NCBI GenBank assembly: GCA_051651625.1
Contig: JBOFSQ010000105.1
Location: forward strand, 1-47,751
Length of the DNA stretch: 47,751 nucleotides
Direction of reading: 5' to 3'
Origin: JBOFSQ01 sp051651625
Lineage (GTDB): Bacteria > Planctomycetota > Planctomycetia > Pirellulales > Thermoguttaceae
The notes below the pieces were generated by a model. That model did no database searches. It worked only from the letters and a program-made list of their open reading frames with translations, and was not told where the DNA came from. Shown piece after piece: positions 15,991 through 24,726 of this stretch. A program made the position numbers and the translations under genes. Positions within the stretch are counted from its first letter, which is position 1. Every line of letters starts with the position of its first letter.

Positions 15991-17925
15991 ATGTCCGCAC
16001 TACCCGTCATCAAAACGCTTTCACAGGGGATGATCAACAAGATCGCTGCGGGCGAGGTGATTGAGCGTCCGGCGAGTGTGATCAAGGAACTTGTCGAAAA
16101 CTCGCTCGACGCTGGCGCGACGCGGATCGACGTTGCGGTCGAAGAGGGCGGTGCGTCGCTGATTCGGATCGTCGATAACGGCTGCGGAATCGCAAACGAA
16201 CAACTCGTTCTCGCACTCTCGCCACACAGCACAAGCAAACTCGCAAACGACGACGATCTCTTTCACGTCTCGACGTTTGGTTTTCGCGGCGAGGCACTTG
16301 CGTCGGTTGCGGAGGTGAGTCAGTTAACGCTTCGCAGTCGTCCGGCGGCGTCGCGCGAAGGGGCGACGATCACCAGCAACGGCGGCACGATTTCCGAAGT
16401 TACGCCGTGCGGTCACGCGCCGGGGACGACGATTGAAGTTCGCAATCTGTTTTTCAACACGCCGGTACGTCGCAAGTATTTGCGTGCGGCGGCGACGGAG
16501 TTCGGACACATCGCCGAGACGTTCATTCGCCTCGCACTCCCGAACCGCCACTGCCACTTCACGCTGCAACACAACGGGCGAACGGTCTACGACGTTGCGG
16601 CGGGTTCGTCGCTCGATGAGCGGATGGTCTCACTCTTGGGCCGCGAACTTGCGGGGAATCTCGTCGCGGTTGAGAGCGTTCGCGGCGCGACTTCCGTGAC
16701 GGGATTTCTCGGTCATCCGCGCGTTGGGCGGTCGAGCAATCGGTGGCAATACTTCTTTCTCAACAACCGTTTCGTCCGCGACCGTTCGCTCCAACACGCA
16801 CTCGGCGAAGCGTATCGCGGACTTCTCGGCGTCGGGCGATTTCCGGCGGCGTGTATCCACATTTCGCTGCCGAGCGATCAATACGATGTCAACGTTCATC
16901 CGGCGAAATTGGAGGTGCGATTCCTCGACGGGCAACGACTCTACGCACACGTCCTCGCCGCTGTACGCGACCAGTTTCTCACGACAAACCTCACGACAAA
17001 CCTCACGACAAATCTCACGACAAATCTCACCGCCGATTCCATCGCCGAGACGAAACGTGAATCGGAAACCGGTGACAGTGTTGGTGACGATGCCGGCGTT
17101 CCTGCGAACATTCCGGTCAGAGAGCCGCACGATCCGCGAACCGCGATGGATACTTCGAACGTTCGCAGCCGCGTAGAAGAGTGGACGGCAACGCCAACGA
17201 CGACGCCAATGTCGTCGTCAACACCAGCACCGCGCGTCGAATCACCGCGACCAGTCACGCACAATGTACCACTCGCTTACGCTTCCCGCTCTGATTCGGG
17301 GGCACTCGCTTACGCTTCGTGTTCTGATTTCAGTCCCTCGCCTCCTCGTCGGGCGATGCAGTTTCACCAGCGTTACATCGTCGCCGAGACCGACGACGGG
17401 ATCGACATCATCGATCAGCACGCGCTCCACGAACGGATTTTGTTTGAGCGACTGAAGACGCAGTTCGGCGACGGACCGCGCAGCGGCGAGCCGCTTGAGT
17501 CGCAGCGTCTTCTGACGCCGCTTCCGGTTGACTTGTCGCCAGTGGAGGCGGCGTGTGCGTTGCAGAACACGGAGTTTCTCGCGTCGCTCGGTTTGGGCGT
17601 TGAGGCGTTTGGTGGCGACACGGTTTTGATCGTGTCGTATCCGCGACTTTTGGAGCGGGTTGCGCCGCAAGAGATTTTGTTGTCGCTGATTGGGCCGCTT
17701 GTGCAGCGTGGACACCGTGCGTCGCCGCACGAGATTCTTGACGAGTTACTCCACTCGATGGCGTGTCGCGCGGCGGTGAAGGCGGGCGAGTCGATGAACG
17801 CTGCGGCGGTCGAACACCTCGTCGCCCGCGCCGCCGACCACCCGCACACATCCCACTGCCCACACGGTCGCCCCACAACAATACACTTCACCTGCGCCGA
17901 ACTCGACAAGATGTTTAACCGGTGA
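15991..17925 (+). CDS. mutL: DNA mismatch repair protein MutL, endonuclease type
   Basis: 644 residues. MutL links mismatch recognition by MutS to strand incision. The GHKL ATPase is at the N-terminus: KELVENSLDAG with E33 and N37, DNGCGI (62-67) and GFRGEAL (97-103). The C-terminal domain keeps the endonuclease motif DQHALHERILFE at 475-486, so this MutL probably nicks DNA itself, as expected for an organism without MutH. The linker is unusual: four 12-bp tandem repeats encode TTNL four times (about 331-346), and two family B repeats lie in frame at about 427-447 (LAYASRSDS, LAYASCSDF). The ribosome site is weak (GTGAG) and is partly formed by the upstream repeat array. Confidence 0.95.
   Translation: MSALPVIKTLSQGMINKIAAGEVIERPASVIKELVENSLDAGATRIDVAVEEGGASLIRIVDNGCGIANEQLVLALSPHSTSKLANDDDLFHVSTFGFRGEALASVAEVSQLTLRSRPAASREGATITSNGGTISEVTPCGHAPGTTIEVRNLFFNTPVRRKYLRAAATEFGHIAETFIRLALPNRHCHFTLQHNGRTVYDVAAGSSLDERMVSLLGRELAGNLVAVESVRGATSVTGFLGHPRVGRSSNRWQYFFLNNRFVRDRSLQHALGEAYRGLLGVGRFPAACIHISLPSDQYDVNVHPAKLEVRFLDGQRLYAHVLAAVRDQFLTTNLTTNLTTNLTTNLTADSIAETKRESETGDSVGDDAGVPANIPVREPHDPRTAMDTSNVRSRVEEWTATPTTTPMSSSTPAPRVESPRPVTHNVPLAYASRSDSGALAYASCSDFSPSPPRRAMQFHQRYIVAETDDGIDIIDQHALHERILFERLKTQFGDGPRSGEPLESQRLLTPLPVDLSPVEAACALQNTEFLASLGLGVEAFGGDTVLIVSYPRLLERVAPQEILLSLIGPLVQRGHRASPHEILDELLHSMACRAAVKAGESMNAAAVEHLVARAADHPHTSHCPHGRPTTIHFTCAELDKMFNR
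16977..17030 (+). repeat. 12-bp tandem repeat in the mutL linker
   Basis: Four consecutive copies of a CTCACGACAAAC-type unit, encoding a repeated TTNL in the flexible linker. The multiple of three keeps frame. Confidence 0.85.
17270..17329 (-). repeat. Two family B repeats in frame inside mutL
   Basis: Copies at 17270-17296 and 17303-17329, reverse orientation to mutL, six bases apart, read through as LAYASRSDSGALAYASCSDF in the linker between ATPase and endonuclease domains. Confidence 0.9.
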
Positions 17926-17966
17926 CGGATTGAGGGAAATGTTCACGGTACCATTTCGCAATGTAT

Positions 17967-18062
17967 CTGTTCGGAAACTTGCACCCGCACAGCGGTTCGG
18001 CATAGCCGAACCCTCCACGCCTGCGGCGTATGACAACTGGAGGGTTCGGCTATGCCGAACCG
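17967..18062. repeat. Family C palindromic repeat
   Basis: CTGTTCGGAAACTTG, then GGTTCGGCATAGCCGAACC, an inner stem around CGCCTGCGGCG, and the matching arm TGGAGGGTTCGGCTATGCCG. It lies between convergent mutL and the rlmN-like gene, so it may serve as a two-way terminator. Confidence 0.85.
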
Positions 18063-18109
18063 CGAACTACTTTGCGTTCACAACACTGATGTCAACGTCG
18101 TCACTTCCC

Positions 18110-19186
18110 TCACTCCGTTCCGCTACGTTTCGGGCTGTTGTAAGAAGTGTACTCGCCACTTCTTCTGCGGAGTTGTCCGCAGGCGGCGTCGATGGCGTCG
18201 CCTTTGCGGAAACGAATTTTCACCGCCACGCCGCGCGACTTGAGTACGTCTGCGAAACGATGTACACTCGCCGTCGGCGGCGAACGCCGCGCTGAACGAT
18301 ACGGCGAATCTGGAATCGCGTTGAGCGGAATCAAGTTGACGACGTAGTTTCGTCCCGCGAGGAGCGTTGCGAGTGCGTGTGCGTGCGACTCCGAATCGTT
18401 CACGCCGCCGACGAGAACATACTCCATCGTCACCCGCCGCCCGACTTCGCGTGCGTAAGAATCGGCGGCGGCGACGAGCGACGCGATTCCGGTCTGCTTG
18501 TTGTGCGGGACAATTTCTGAACGTGTCGCGTCGTCCGGCGCGTGGAGCGAGACGGCGAGTTTGTACGGTCGCCCGCTCGATGCGAGTTTTGCAATCCCCG
18601 CCGGAATCCCGACCGTCGAGACCGTCACACGCCGCGCCGAAATGTTGAGACCGTCTGGCGACGTTGCCTCGTCGAGTGCGGCGAGAAGTGCGTCGAGATT
18701 GAGAAGCGGTTCGCCCGTCCCCATAATGACGAGGTGAGTGAGGCGGTCGCCGTTTGGAACGAGTGCGTTGAGACGCAAAATCTGTTCGAGAATCTCGCCG
18801 CGTGACAGATTGCGAACGAACCCATCGAGTCCGCTCGCACAAAAGACGCACCCCATCGCGCAGCCGACTTGCGTGCTGATGCAGCCGGTTCGATGATCGC
18901 GGTCGTCGCGGAGCAGCACCGATTCGGTTGCGTTTCCGTCGGCCCACGCGATTAGAAGTTTTTCGGTGCCGTCGTTTGAGTTTGTGTGCGCGGCGACGCG
19001 GCCCGTTAGGACGCTCCCAAAACGCGACGCGAGTTCGTCGCGCATCGGTTTTCGCAAGTCGGTCATCGCACCGAAGTCGAACGTCTTTCGGTGAAAGACC
19101 CACCGCCGAAGTTGCGCAAGGTGAAACCCCGGACACACGTCCGCCCACGACTCACGCGGGGCATCGAGAAATGAGGTGCAACTCAC
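18110..19186 (-). CDS. rlmN: RlmN-like 23S rRNA/tRNA adenine-C2 methyltransferase (radical SAM)
   Basis: 358 residues, radical SAM enzyme. The Fe-S motif CxxxCxxC is C109-C113-C116 (CAMGCVFC), followed by GTGEPLLN and the family block VTVSTVGIPAGI..LAVSLHAPDD. RlmN methylates A2503 of 23S rRNA (and tRNA) using two cysteines. The start is the GTG at 19186: it overlaps the punA stop (GTGA) and uses AAGGAG inside punA, while the longer frame back to 19297 is punA coding sequence. The C-terminal cysteine in DAACGQL is consistent with the methyl-carrying one. Paralogues including Cfr share this fold, so the exact target is inferred. Confidence 0.85.
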   Translation of the reverse strand: MSCTSFLDAPRESWADVCPGFHLAQLRRWVFHRKTFDFGAMTDLRKPMRDELASRFGSVLTGRVAAHTNSNDGTEKLLIAWADGNATESVLLRDDRDHRTGCISTQVGCAMGCVFCASGLDGFVRNLSRGEILEQILRLNALVPNGDRLTHLVIMGTGEPLLNLDALLAALDEATSPDGLNISARRVTVSTVGIPAGIAKLASSGRPYKLAVSLHAPDDATRSEIVPHNKQTGIASLVAAADSYAREVGRRVTMEYVLVGGVNDSESHAHALATLLAGRNYVVNLIPLNAIPDSPYRSARRSPPTASVHRFADVLKSRGVAVKIRFRKGDAIDAACGQLRRRSGEYTSYNSPKRSGTE

Positions 19187-20007
19187 GCCAACTCCTTCAT
19201 CACCGCCATCACGATAGTTGTGAGTTTTGGTTCGGCGGCGTTTGCGGTGGCGATGATTTCGGCGACGTTTGCGGGTTTGAGTGCATCGGGGAGGCACAAG
19301 TCGGTCACGATTGACATTCCCACAACACGCATCCCGCAGTGAACCGCAACGAGAACTTCCGGCACCGTTGACATGCCAACAACGTCTGCACCGATGCCGC
19401 GAAGGAAACGGTACTCGGCCCGCGTCTCAAGATTTGGCCCCGTCACCGCGACATAAACTCCTTTGTGCGCAACGATGTCGGCACGACGCGCCGCGGTGAG
19501 TGCGGCTTCGATGAGACGCGAATCGTAAGGTGCGCACATGTCGGGGAATCGTGGGCCGAGTCGGTCGTCGTTGATTCCGATGAGCGGGTTCAGCCCCATC
19601 AAATTGATGTGGTCTTCGATGATTACGATGTCGCCTTGGCTGTGCTGCGGATTCATTCCGCCAGCGGCATTGGAGACGATGAGCACCTCCGCACCGAGCG
19701 ACCGCATCACGCGAATCGGAAGCGTAATCGTTTTGAGATCGTAACCTTCGTAGGAGTGGAAACGCCCGTCCATCGCAACGACATCGATCCCGCCGAGTTT
19801 TCCGCAGACGAAGTTTCCGGCGTGTGACTCGACGGTCGAACGCGGAAAGTTCGGGATGTCGGCGTAGGAAATCGTCGCTTCGGCTGCGATCTGTTTTGCG
19901 AGTCCGCCGAGGCCGGTGCCTAGGACGATTCCGACTCGCGGCGTCTTCGACCAGTGGCGACGAATGAACTGTGTTGCGTCTTCGATTTGTTTGTAAACGT
20001 GTAGCAT
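19183..20007 (-). CDS. punA: Purine nucleoside phosphorylase
   Basis: 274 residues, trimeric PNP family. It splits purine nucleosides with phosphate in salvage. Signatures: GIVLGTGLGGLAKQI (phosphate loop, about 26-40), VVAMDGRFHSYEGYD, the family block VLIVSNAAGGMNPQHSQGDI, and GMSTVPEVLVAVHCGMRV. AAAGG lies upstream of the ATG. Translation is probably coupled to the downstream rlmN-like gene through the GTGA overlap. The full length matches the family. Confidence 0.95.
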   Translation of the reverse strand: MLHVYKQIEDATQFIRRHWSKTPRVGIVLGTGLGGLAKQIAAEATISYADIPNFPRSTVESHAGNFVCGKLGGIDVVAMDGRFHSYEGYDLKTITLPIRVMRSLGAEVLIVSNAAGGMNPQHSQGDIVIIEDHINLMGLNPLIGINDDRLGPRFPDMCAPYDSRLIEAALTAARRADIVAHKGVYVAVTGPNLETRAEYRFLRGIGADVVGMSTVPEVLVAVHCGMRVVGMSIVTDLCLPDALKPANVAEIIATANAAEPKLTTIVMAVMKELA

Positions 20008-20124
20008 GACAACCTTTCTTTTTTGGAAAACTTTCGGGAGGGGACTTTTCGCAGCGTCGCGCCGCTATAGAATAGGCGGCATTATACGCGGCTGTCGCGT
20101 GATGCGAAGGGGCGGACGGCGTGA

Positions 20125-20265
20125 AATCAGAACGCGAAGCGAATCAGAGCGGGAAGCGTAAGCGAGCGAATAAGAACACGAAGCGTAAGCGAGTGCCCGA
20201 ATCAGCACAGACGCAGCGTCAACGAATTGCTGTCAGGATGGATTCCCGCCTACGCGGGAATGACG
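20125..20265 (+). repeat. Family B and family A repeats upstream of the DUF151 gene
   Basis: Two partial and one full family B copies (20125-20195) followed by a family A palindrome at 20236-20265 (GGATGGATTCCCGCC/TACGCGGGAATGACG) and the end mark AACCGTGAACGCTTAC. An upstream reading frame runs through them, but the gene starts after them. Confidence 0.85.
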
Positions 20266-20306
20266 AAACGAACCGTGAACGCTTACAACAACATCGAGGA
20301 TTATCA

Positions 20307-20720
20307 ATGCCGGTAGCAGTGGAGCTTTCGCGGATAGTTATCAGCGAGATAAACAATCATCAGGCGATTTTTTTGCGTGAGGTTGGTGGTCGCCGCGAGT
20401 TCCCGATAGTGATCGGGATTTTCGAGGCGACGAGTATCGACCGCCGCGTCAAGGGTATCAAGATGGCGCGTCCGCTTACGCACGAGCTACTCTCCGACAC
20501 GATCAGAGAACTTGGCGGCGTCGTCGAAGACATATTTATTCGCCGCGTCGAAGATCAGACGTACTTTGCGTCTATTCGTATCCGTCAAGGCGAGAACATC
20601 GTTGAGGTTGACGCACGCCCATCGGACGCGATTGCTCTTTCGATTTACGGTGAGACGCGGGTTCCGATTTTGGTCAAAGACTCTGTTTTCAAACACGCGA
20701 TGGAGATGCTCAATTCGTGA
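20307..20720 (+). CDS. DUF151 bifunctional nuclease family protein
   Basis: 137 residues. The start MPVAVELSRIVISEINNHQAI has GAGGA seven bases upstream; the 62 extra in-frame residues before it come from repeats. The conserved DUF151 core is present: FPIVIGIFEATSIDRRVKGI and RPLTHELLSDTIRELGGVVEDIFI, then VDARPSDAIALS. The family is named from a plant bifunctional nuclease and is widespread in bacteria, but its bacterial role is not settled. It lies just before tRNA-Arg and is the last host gene before the integrative element. Confidence 0.9.
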   Translation: MPVAVELSRIVISEINNHQAIFLREVGGRREFPIVIGIFEATSIDRRVKGIKMARPLTHELLSDTIRELGGVVEDIFIRRVEDQTYFASIRIRQGENIVEVDARPSDAIALSIYGETRVPILVKDSVFKHAMEMLNS

Positions 20721-20739
20721 CCGCGTTAGCAAAACCTTT

Positions 20740-20813
20740 GCGCTCGTAGCTCAATTGGATAGAGCAGCGGACTTCTAATCCGCAGGTTGCAGGTTCGATT
20801 CCTGCCGGGCGTG
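20740..20813 (+). tRNA. tRNA-Arg (anticodon TCT)
   Basis: 74 bases with a full cloverleaf: acceptor GCGCTCG/CGGGCGT (with G-U pairs), D arm GCTC..GAGC, anticodon arm GCGGA-CTTCTAA-TCCGC giving TCT at 20774-20776, T arm GCAGG-TTCGATT-CCTGC and discriminator G. CCA is not encoded. The 3' end from 20794 is the attachment core of the integrative element; the tRNA stays intact because the core restores it. Confidence 0.95.
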
Positions 20814-22184
20814 GTGGGGAGTTTGCGATAGTCGGCAACGTGTCGTAGAGACCGGCAATTCTAGCGTTTTGGAACTTTTGCAAAAAGTGTCATTCTTGCC
20901 GTTTCTAGGCATTTCCGACACAAAACGCTCGCGCTTTTGCACACTCAAAACTTGACCCGCCGGAGACGCCTTCGGCTCTACAAGTCGTATCGCCTTCGCT
21001 GCCTCAAAGGTCGCGTCCGTCACGTCAACATAATGACGCATTGCCACCATGCTGGAGTTTCCCGTTAACTTCGCCGCCATTGCCAACGGTAGCCGGTCGG
21101 CCATGTCGCTTTCATAACTGGCCCTCATGTTTTGGAACGGCTTCCCCCAACACGCGACTCCCGCTCGCTTGATAATTTTCGCCAGTTGTGTACGAAGGTT
21201 GAGGCCCCCCATTCCACTTTCGCCTTCCGCTCGCTTGCGAAGTTCCTCTGGGAATACAAACGGAGTGTCGCCAGTCAAGTCTAAAACGTCCTCAAGGTAT
21301 TGGCGGAAGTCCTCGGTGATCGGAACGACCCGTACCCCTTTTGAAGCGTGGTGCGCGAGTTTCGGCGCAGTGACAACAAGCCGTGACTCTGGAAAGTTTA
21401 CGCCTGCCCAAGTGAGGGTTATGGCGTCACTGGGACGCAAACCCGAAAACCGACACAACGCAATGAGAAGTCGCCAGTAGGCGTCGGGAGCGGCTTCGAT
21501 AACACGAACGACGTCGGCGACGGGAGCGTACTTGCGTCGCTTCGATGGGTCGCCACTCGCCGTTTTGACTCCTTCAAAAGGGTTGTAGACGATCACTTTG
21601 TCGAGACGCGCGGCAGTAAAGAATTGCCTCACCGTCTTGACGTGACGATAGACTGTCTCCGCGCTCAACGCCTTGCCGGATATTCTGCTGGGACGCTTCT
21701 CAAGCCACCGAACGTATCCCTTCGCGTCCGGCATGTCGATAGACGCAAGCGCACGGTCGCCGCCGAAGTGCTCCGTCAAGTCGCGGAGAGACTGGGCCAC
21801 ATTTCGCTTCGTTGTCGGCTTCGTAAAACCACGCCGCTCGTCGGTAAATGTCGCGGCATAACTGGCTATGGTCACCGCCGCTTCCCAGTCTATCAATGCA
21901 ACGTCGGCCAGCTTCTTTTTGAGTTCGTCGGGCAACGTCGCAAGCCATTCCGATACGCCGTCGGGTAACGGCGTCCCAAAACGTTTTGACGCTACAAGAC
22001 TTTCAACATGCTTCTTGACCATCTCCGCCTCGCGCTTGTTGATACCAGTGCCTAACCAAACCCTTGGTCTCTCCCCGTCGGGACGTGAAAATTGTATAAA
22101 CCACGCTCCACTCTTCGACTTCGATAAACTTGCCACGCCTCTTCTCCTTCGTTTTTGGGTTGTGTCTCTTTGTCTCCCGCCCAT
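20775..22184 (-). CDS. Tyrosine recombinase (integrase), C-terminus truncated by integration
   Basis: 469 residues. Core features: R in SGLRPSD, KGVRVVPI, box II as FQNMRASYESDMADRLP, and the tyrosine nucleophile in MRHYVDVT. The start MGGRQRDTTQKR at 22184 is preferred for its basic N-terminus, but no ribosome site is clear and upstream starts at 22214 or 22250 are possible. The gene runs into the tRNA: its last residues (HARQESNLQPAD) are antisense tRNA, and its TAG lies over the anticodon loop. In the excised circle the frame would instead continue into 27646-27940, replacing NLQPAD with about 98 other residues (predicted 561-residue protein). The 38-bp sequence at 20913-20950 is repeated near attR. 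Confidence 0.9.
   Translation of the reverse strand: MGGRQRDTTQKRRRRGVASLSKSKSGAWFIQFSRPDGERPRVWLGTGINKREAEMVKKHVESLVASKRFGTPLPDGVSEWLATLPDELKKKLADVALIDWEAAVTIASYAATFTDERRGFTKPTTKRNVAQSLRDLTEHFGGDRALASIDMPDAKGYVRWLEKRPSRISGKALSAETVYRHVKTVRQFFTAARLDKVIVYNPFEGVKTASGDPSKRRKYAPVADVVRVIEAAPDAYWRLLIALCRFSGLRPSDAITLTWAGVNFPESRLVVTAPKLAHHASKGVRVVPITEDFRQYLEDVLDLTGDTPFVFPEELRKRAEGESGMGGLNLRTQLAKIIKRAGVACWGKPFQNMRASYESDMADRLPLAMAAKLTGNSSMVAMRHYVDVTDATFEAAKAIRLVEPKASPAGQVLSVQKRERFVSEMPRNGKNDTFCKSSKTLELPVSTTRCRLSQTPHHARQESNLQPAD
20794..20819 (+). other. attL, 26-bp attachment core
   Basis: From TTCGATTCC of the tRNA T arm to GGTGGGG just past the tRNA. Exactly repeated at 27941-27966. It marks the left end of the integrative element. 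Confidence 0.9.
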
Positions 22185-22248
22185 TGCGGGAGTATACCGA
22201 CTTTCGCCGGTCATTGCAACGTGTCGCCGATAATTGCGAAGTGGCACC

Positions 22249-22350
22249 ACTTCGCCAAGTTAGGGTTCGTCGCAAACACCGTAAATCGTCGCACATTGCC
22301 AAGTTGCCAAGTTCTAGGGGATTTGGCAATGTGGACTTGGCAAAGTGGTT
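22249..22350. repeat. Left copy of inverted repeat and iteron-like motifs
   Basis: A 45-bp segment at 22269-22313 (GTCGCAAACACCG..GCCAAGTT) matches 27483-27527 in inverted orientation with one mismatch. Beside it are ACTTCGCCAAGT (22249-22260) and ACTTGGCAAAGTGGTT (22335-22350), both repeated at the right end. It lies just upstream of the integrase and overlaps the stop of the replication gene, so it may be an operator, integrase arm sites or a replication origin. Confidence 0.8.
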
Positions 22351-24500
22351 CAAAACGGACATTCCGCCGTCGGGTCTATCGGCTTCTCCGGCGCAGCAGT
22401 CACCGTCCCATCTTTGGCGACGACGACAGTCGGCAAGTGCCAAATCGAAAACGTCTTGCCGTCAATGGTGACTTGCCTATGCCGAACGTCGAGACTCGCC
22501 TTCGCACGCGCAAGAGTGCGAAGAGCTCCGCCTTCGTCCTCCCAACGGTCTTTCAATTCCGTCGCCGATACGAACGGTTTGTCGGCTTGCGACAACGCCT
22601 CTTGCAACCATTCCATGGCTTCGTCACGTCGCATCGGGTCGGGGCCGTGTCGATGACCGCCTTCAAGACCATTCGTCGCTCGGCGCAGTTCACGAAAAAC
22701 GTCGTTCGCGGTTTTGTCGGCGTCGTCCTCTTCGGACGGAAGCGGTATCACACAAAGGCCGGTGAGGGTGTCGCCACTCTTCGCGGCCAAGACTGGGATG
22801 CCTTCAATGCGAAAACGTAACAGACCCGCCGGTTGTGCGTTGTTCATTTTGCCAGCGGCAAGAATCCGCTGGTGGTATCCGTCCTCGGTCTTTTCGGGAT
22901 CCGTGACCAAGTGCCAAACCGCACGCGCGATACCAGCGATGCCCGTTGACCCCAGAATACTTTCGTCGGCGTGCGTGCAATTCCGCCCGCTCTTGCTTGG
23001 ATGCGTGACCGCGATAACCGCGATGGCGTGTCGCTTGGCGAGTTCGCCTATCGGGTTCAATTCATTGCGGACTTCATTGTCGCGGTGACTGTCGATGTCG
23101 CCGCCGAGAAAGCTACCCACGGGGTCGAAAATAACCGCGACGATCTCTTTGTGCTCGGCAATGAAAACGTCGAGTGCGGCGGCGTCACGAAAACGCACGA
23201 GGCGTTCGGACGTTTCGCCGCGATCATTTTCGGCGGCGATAGTTTCGGCGAAAATGATTTTGTCAAGGTCGGCCCCGCCCGCATTAAGACCGGCCCAGAA
23301 AACGTCGCGGGACGTTTCGCTGGACAAGTACAACACGCATCCCGACTTCGCACACCGCGTACCATCGGCGAAAACTCCACCGCTGGACACAACCGCGCAA
23401 AGATGCGTGATGAATGTCGTCTTACCCGCGCCCGGTGACCCGTTCACGAGCGTAAGTTCGCCGAGTGCAATTCGGCCTTCCCACAACCAACGCGGGGCAC
23501 GGGCCTCGTGATCGCTCATCTTCGTCGGAATGAGTCGCGGGGGATTCCGCTGCGCCTTTGAGGCCATCGGCTCTGCCTCGCCCAACCGCCAACCGCGCGG
23601 CTTCTTCTTGTTGGCAGGGTCTAACGCCGACTCCATCTTGTGATCGAGTTCCTCATCAGACCACGGCGGAACGCATCTTGCATTGTACTGCCCAAGAATA
23701 TCCCTACCTTGGGATGGACTCAAACCAAAGTCCCAAAACAACACGCAACATACGCGGTAAAGTGCATCGCTTCCGCCTTGCCCTTGAATCGCTGGCGGCA
23801 TTTTGGCAATATATTTCCGTGCACGCGATTGGGCGACAAGCACATCCAAAGACCTCGCTTCGTAGGGTTCAAAAGTGGTGGCAACGGGGTTCGCAATCGG
23901 TTTCGTCTTTGGCTTTGGCGGTGCCTCGTTCAATGCCCTCGCCGCCGCAAGAAGCGTTTCGACTTCATCGGCGGTCAAGACCGGCATCGCTGCGAAGTCG
24001 CCTTGCAAGATTTCGTAACCCTCGGTCGGCGCGCACAAAAACAATCCACCTTCGCCGCGAGTTTCAATTAACACGCCGCCGTCAACGTCTAGTGCTAGCT
24101 TGTCGTTTTTGCCGACGGCAACGGTGCATCGGACGACGACGTGCTTTCCGCCTCGCTGGCTGCGTTCGATGACACACCGCGCCAGCAGTTCTGCTGGCAC
24201 CGATGCTGCCCATTGTGGGTATGCCTTCGCCTGCTGGTCAAAATCGATCATGATGAGGTTGCCACTCACCTTGCCGGTGATAATGCAAACGGCGTCAAAA
24301 TCGCTCTTCACACAAAAAACCCCGTAAGTGGGTAACTGTTTTTGGTACGGCTTCCAATAGACTGTCGGACGTTTGTCGCTACGCTTCGCTGGCAGTGTGG
24401 ACAAGCCAGATTTGATATAACCGCGAGCGGCTGTCTGGAGGACGGCTTGGCGGTCGGCGACGACGGCCTCGTCTTTTTGTGCGCATAAAATGTCAGTCAT
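22350..24500 (-). CDS. Prim-pol/RecA-like replication protein
   Basis: 716 residues, start at 24500 with GGAGG six bases upstream. The N-terminal third is a bifunctional primase/polymerase (prim-pol) domain: MIDFD with D86 and D88, then QRGGKH with H120, and LIETRGEGGLFLCAP. A linker rich in proline/lysine follows (about 192-205), then a RecA/RepA-like ATPase with Walker A GSPGAGKT (354-361), SSETS, and Walker B VIFDP (D459). The C-terminus has a probable winged-helix part (ELKDRWEDEGGALRTLARAKASLDV). Such fusions start plasmid or phage replication, so the element probably replicates after excision. It overlaps the next upstream gene by 8 bases. Confidence 0.85.
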   Translation of the reverse strand: MTDILCAQKDEAVVADRQAVLQTAARGYIKSGLSTLPAKRSDKRPTVYWKPYQKQLPTYGVFCVKSDFDAVCIITGKVSGNLIMIDFDQQAKAYPQWAASVPAELLARCVIERSQRGGKHVVVRCTVAVGKNDKLALDVDGGVLIETRGEGGLFLCAPTEGYEILQGDFAAMPVLTADEVETLLAAARALNEAPPKPKTKPIANPVATTFEPYEARSLDVLVAQSRARKYIAKMPPAIQGQGGSDALYRVCCVLFWDFGLSPSQGRDILGQYNARCVPPWSDEELDHKMESALDPANKKKPRGWRLGEAEPMASKAQRNPPRLIPTKMSDHEARAPRWLWEGRIALGELTLVNGSPGAGKTTFITHLCAVVSSGGVFADGTRCAKSGCVLYLSSETSRDVFWAGLNAGGADLDKIIFAETIAAENDRGETSERLVRFRDAAALDVFIAEHKEIVAVIFDPVGSFLGGDIDSHRDNEVRNELNPIGELAKRHAIAVIAVTHPSKSGRNCTHADESILGSTGIAGIARAVWHLVTDPEKTEDGYHQRILAAGKMNNAQPAGLLRFRIEGIPVLAAKSGDTLTGLCVIPLPSEEDDADKTANDVFRELRRATNGLEGGHRHGPDPMRRDEAMEWLQEALSQADKPFVSATELKDRWEDEGGALRTLARAKASLDVRHRQVTIDGKTFSIWHLPTVVVAKDGTVTAAPEKPIDPTAECPF

Positions 24501-24726
24501 TCTTGCCTCCTTCCGACTCGACGCCTTCGTAGTTGACTTGCTTGTTCGCACGGCGTAACGCCCACGCGATCTGTACGAGGTACGAAGACGGGATAATCCG
24601 TCGCCCCGACACGACTGGGCACAAGTCACAGTTAAGTTGCCGGTCGTAAAATAGGTTTGTCACGTCGCGCGGCTTCGCGTTGAGACGCTCCGCTGCTTCA
24701 GAAATGCCATAAAACTTTTCAGTCAT
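24493..24726 (-). CDS. Small HTH protein (excisionase/AlpA-like)
   Basis: 77 residues, start MTEKFYGISEAAERLNAK at 24726, directly coupled to the stop of the gene before it (TAATG). AAGGA lies about 11 bases upstream. The first 35 residues resemble a MerR/excisionase helix-turn-helix (GISEAAERLNAKPRDVTNLFYDRQL), followed by RRIIPSSYLVQIAWAL. Such small proteins act as directionality factors or regulators in integrative elements. The C-terminus is acidic and lysine-rich. The role is inferred from size and location. Confidence 0.7.
   Translation of the reverse strand: MTEKFYGISEAAERLNAKPRDVTNLFYDRQLNCDLCPVVSGRRIIPSSYLVQIAWALRRANKQVNYEGVESEGGKND

Noticed and set aside
18123..19148. 341-codon minus frame overlapping rlmN
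   Set aside because: Arginine-rich shadow in another frame of the radical SAM gene.
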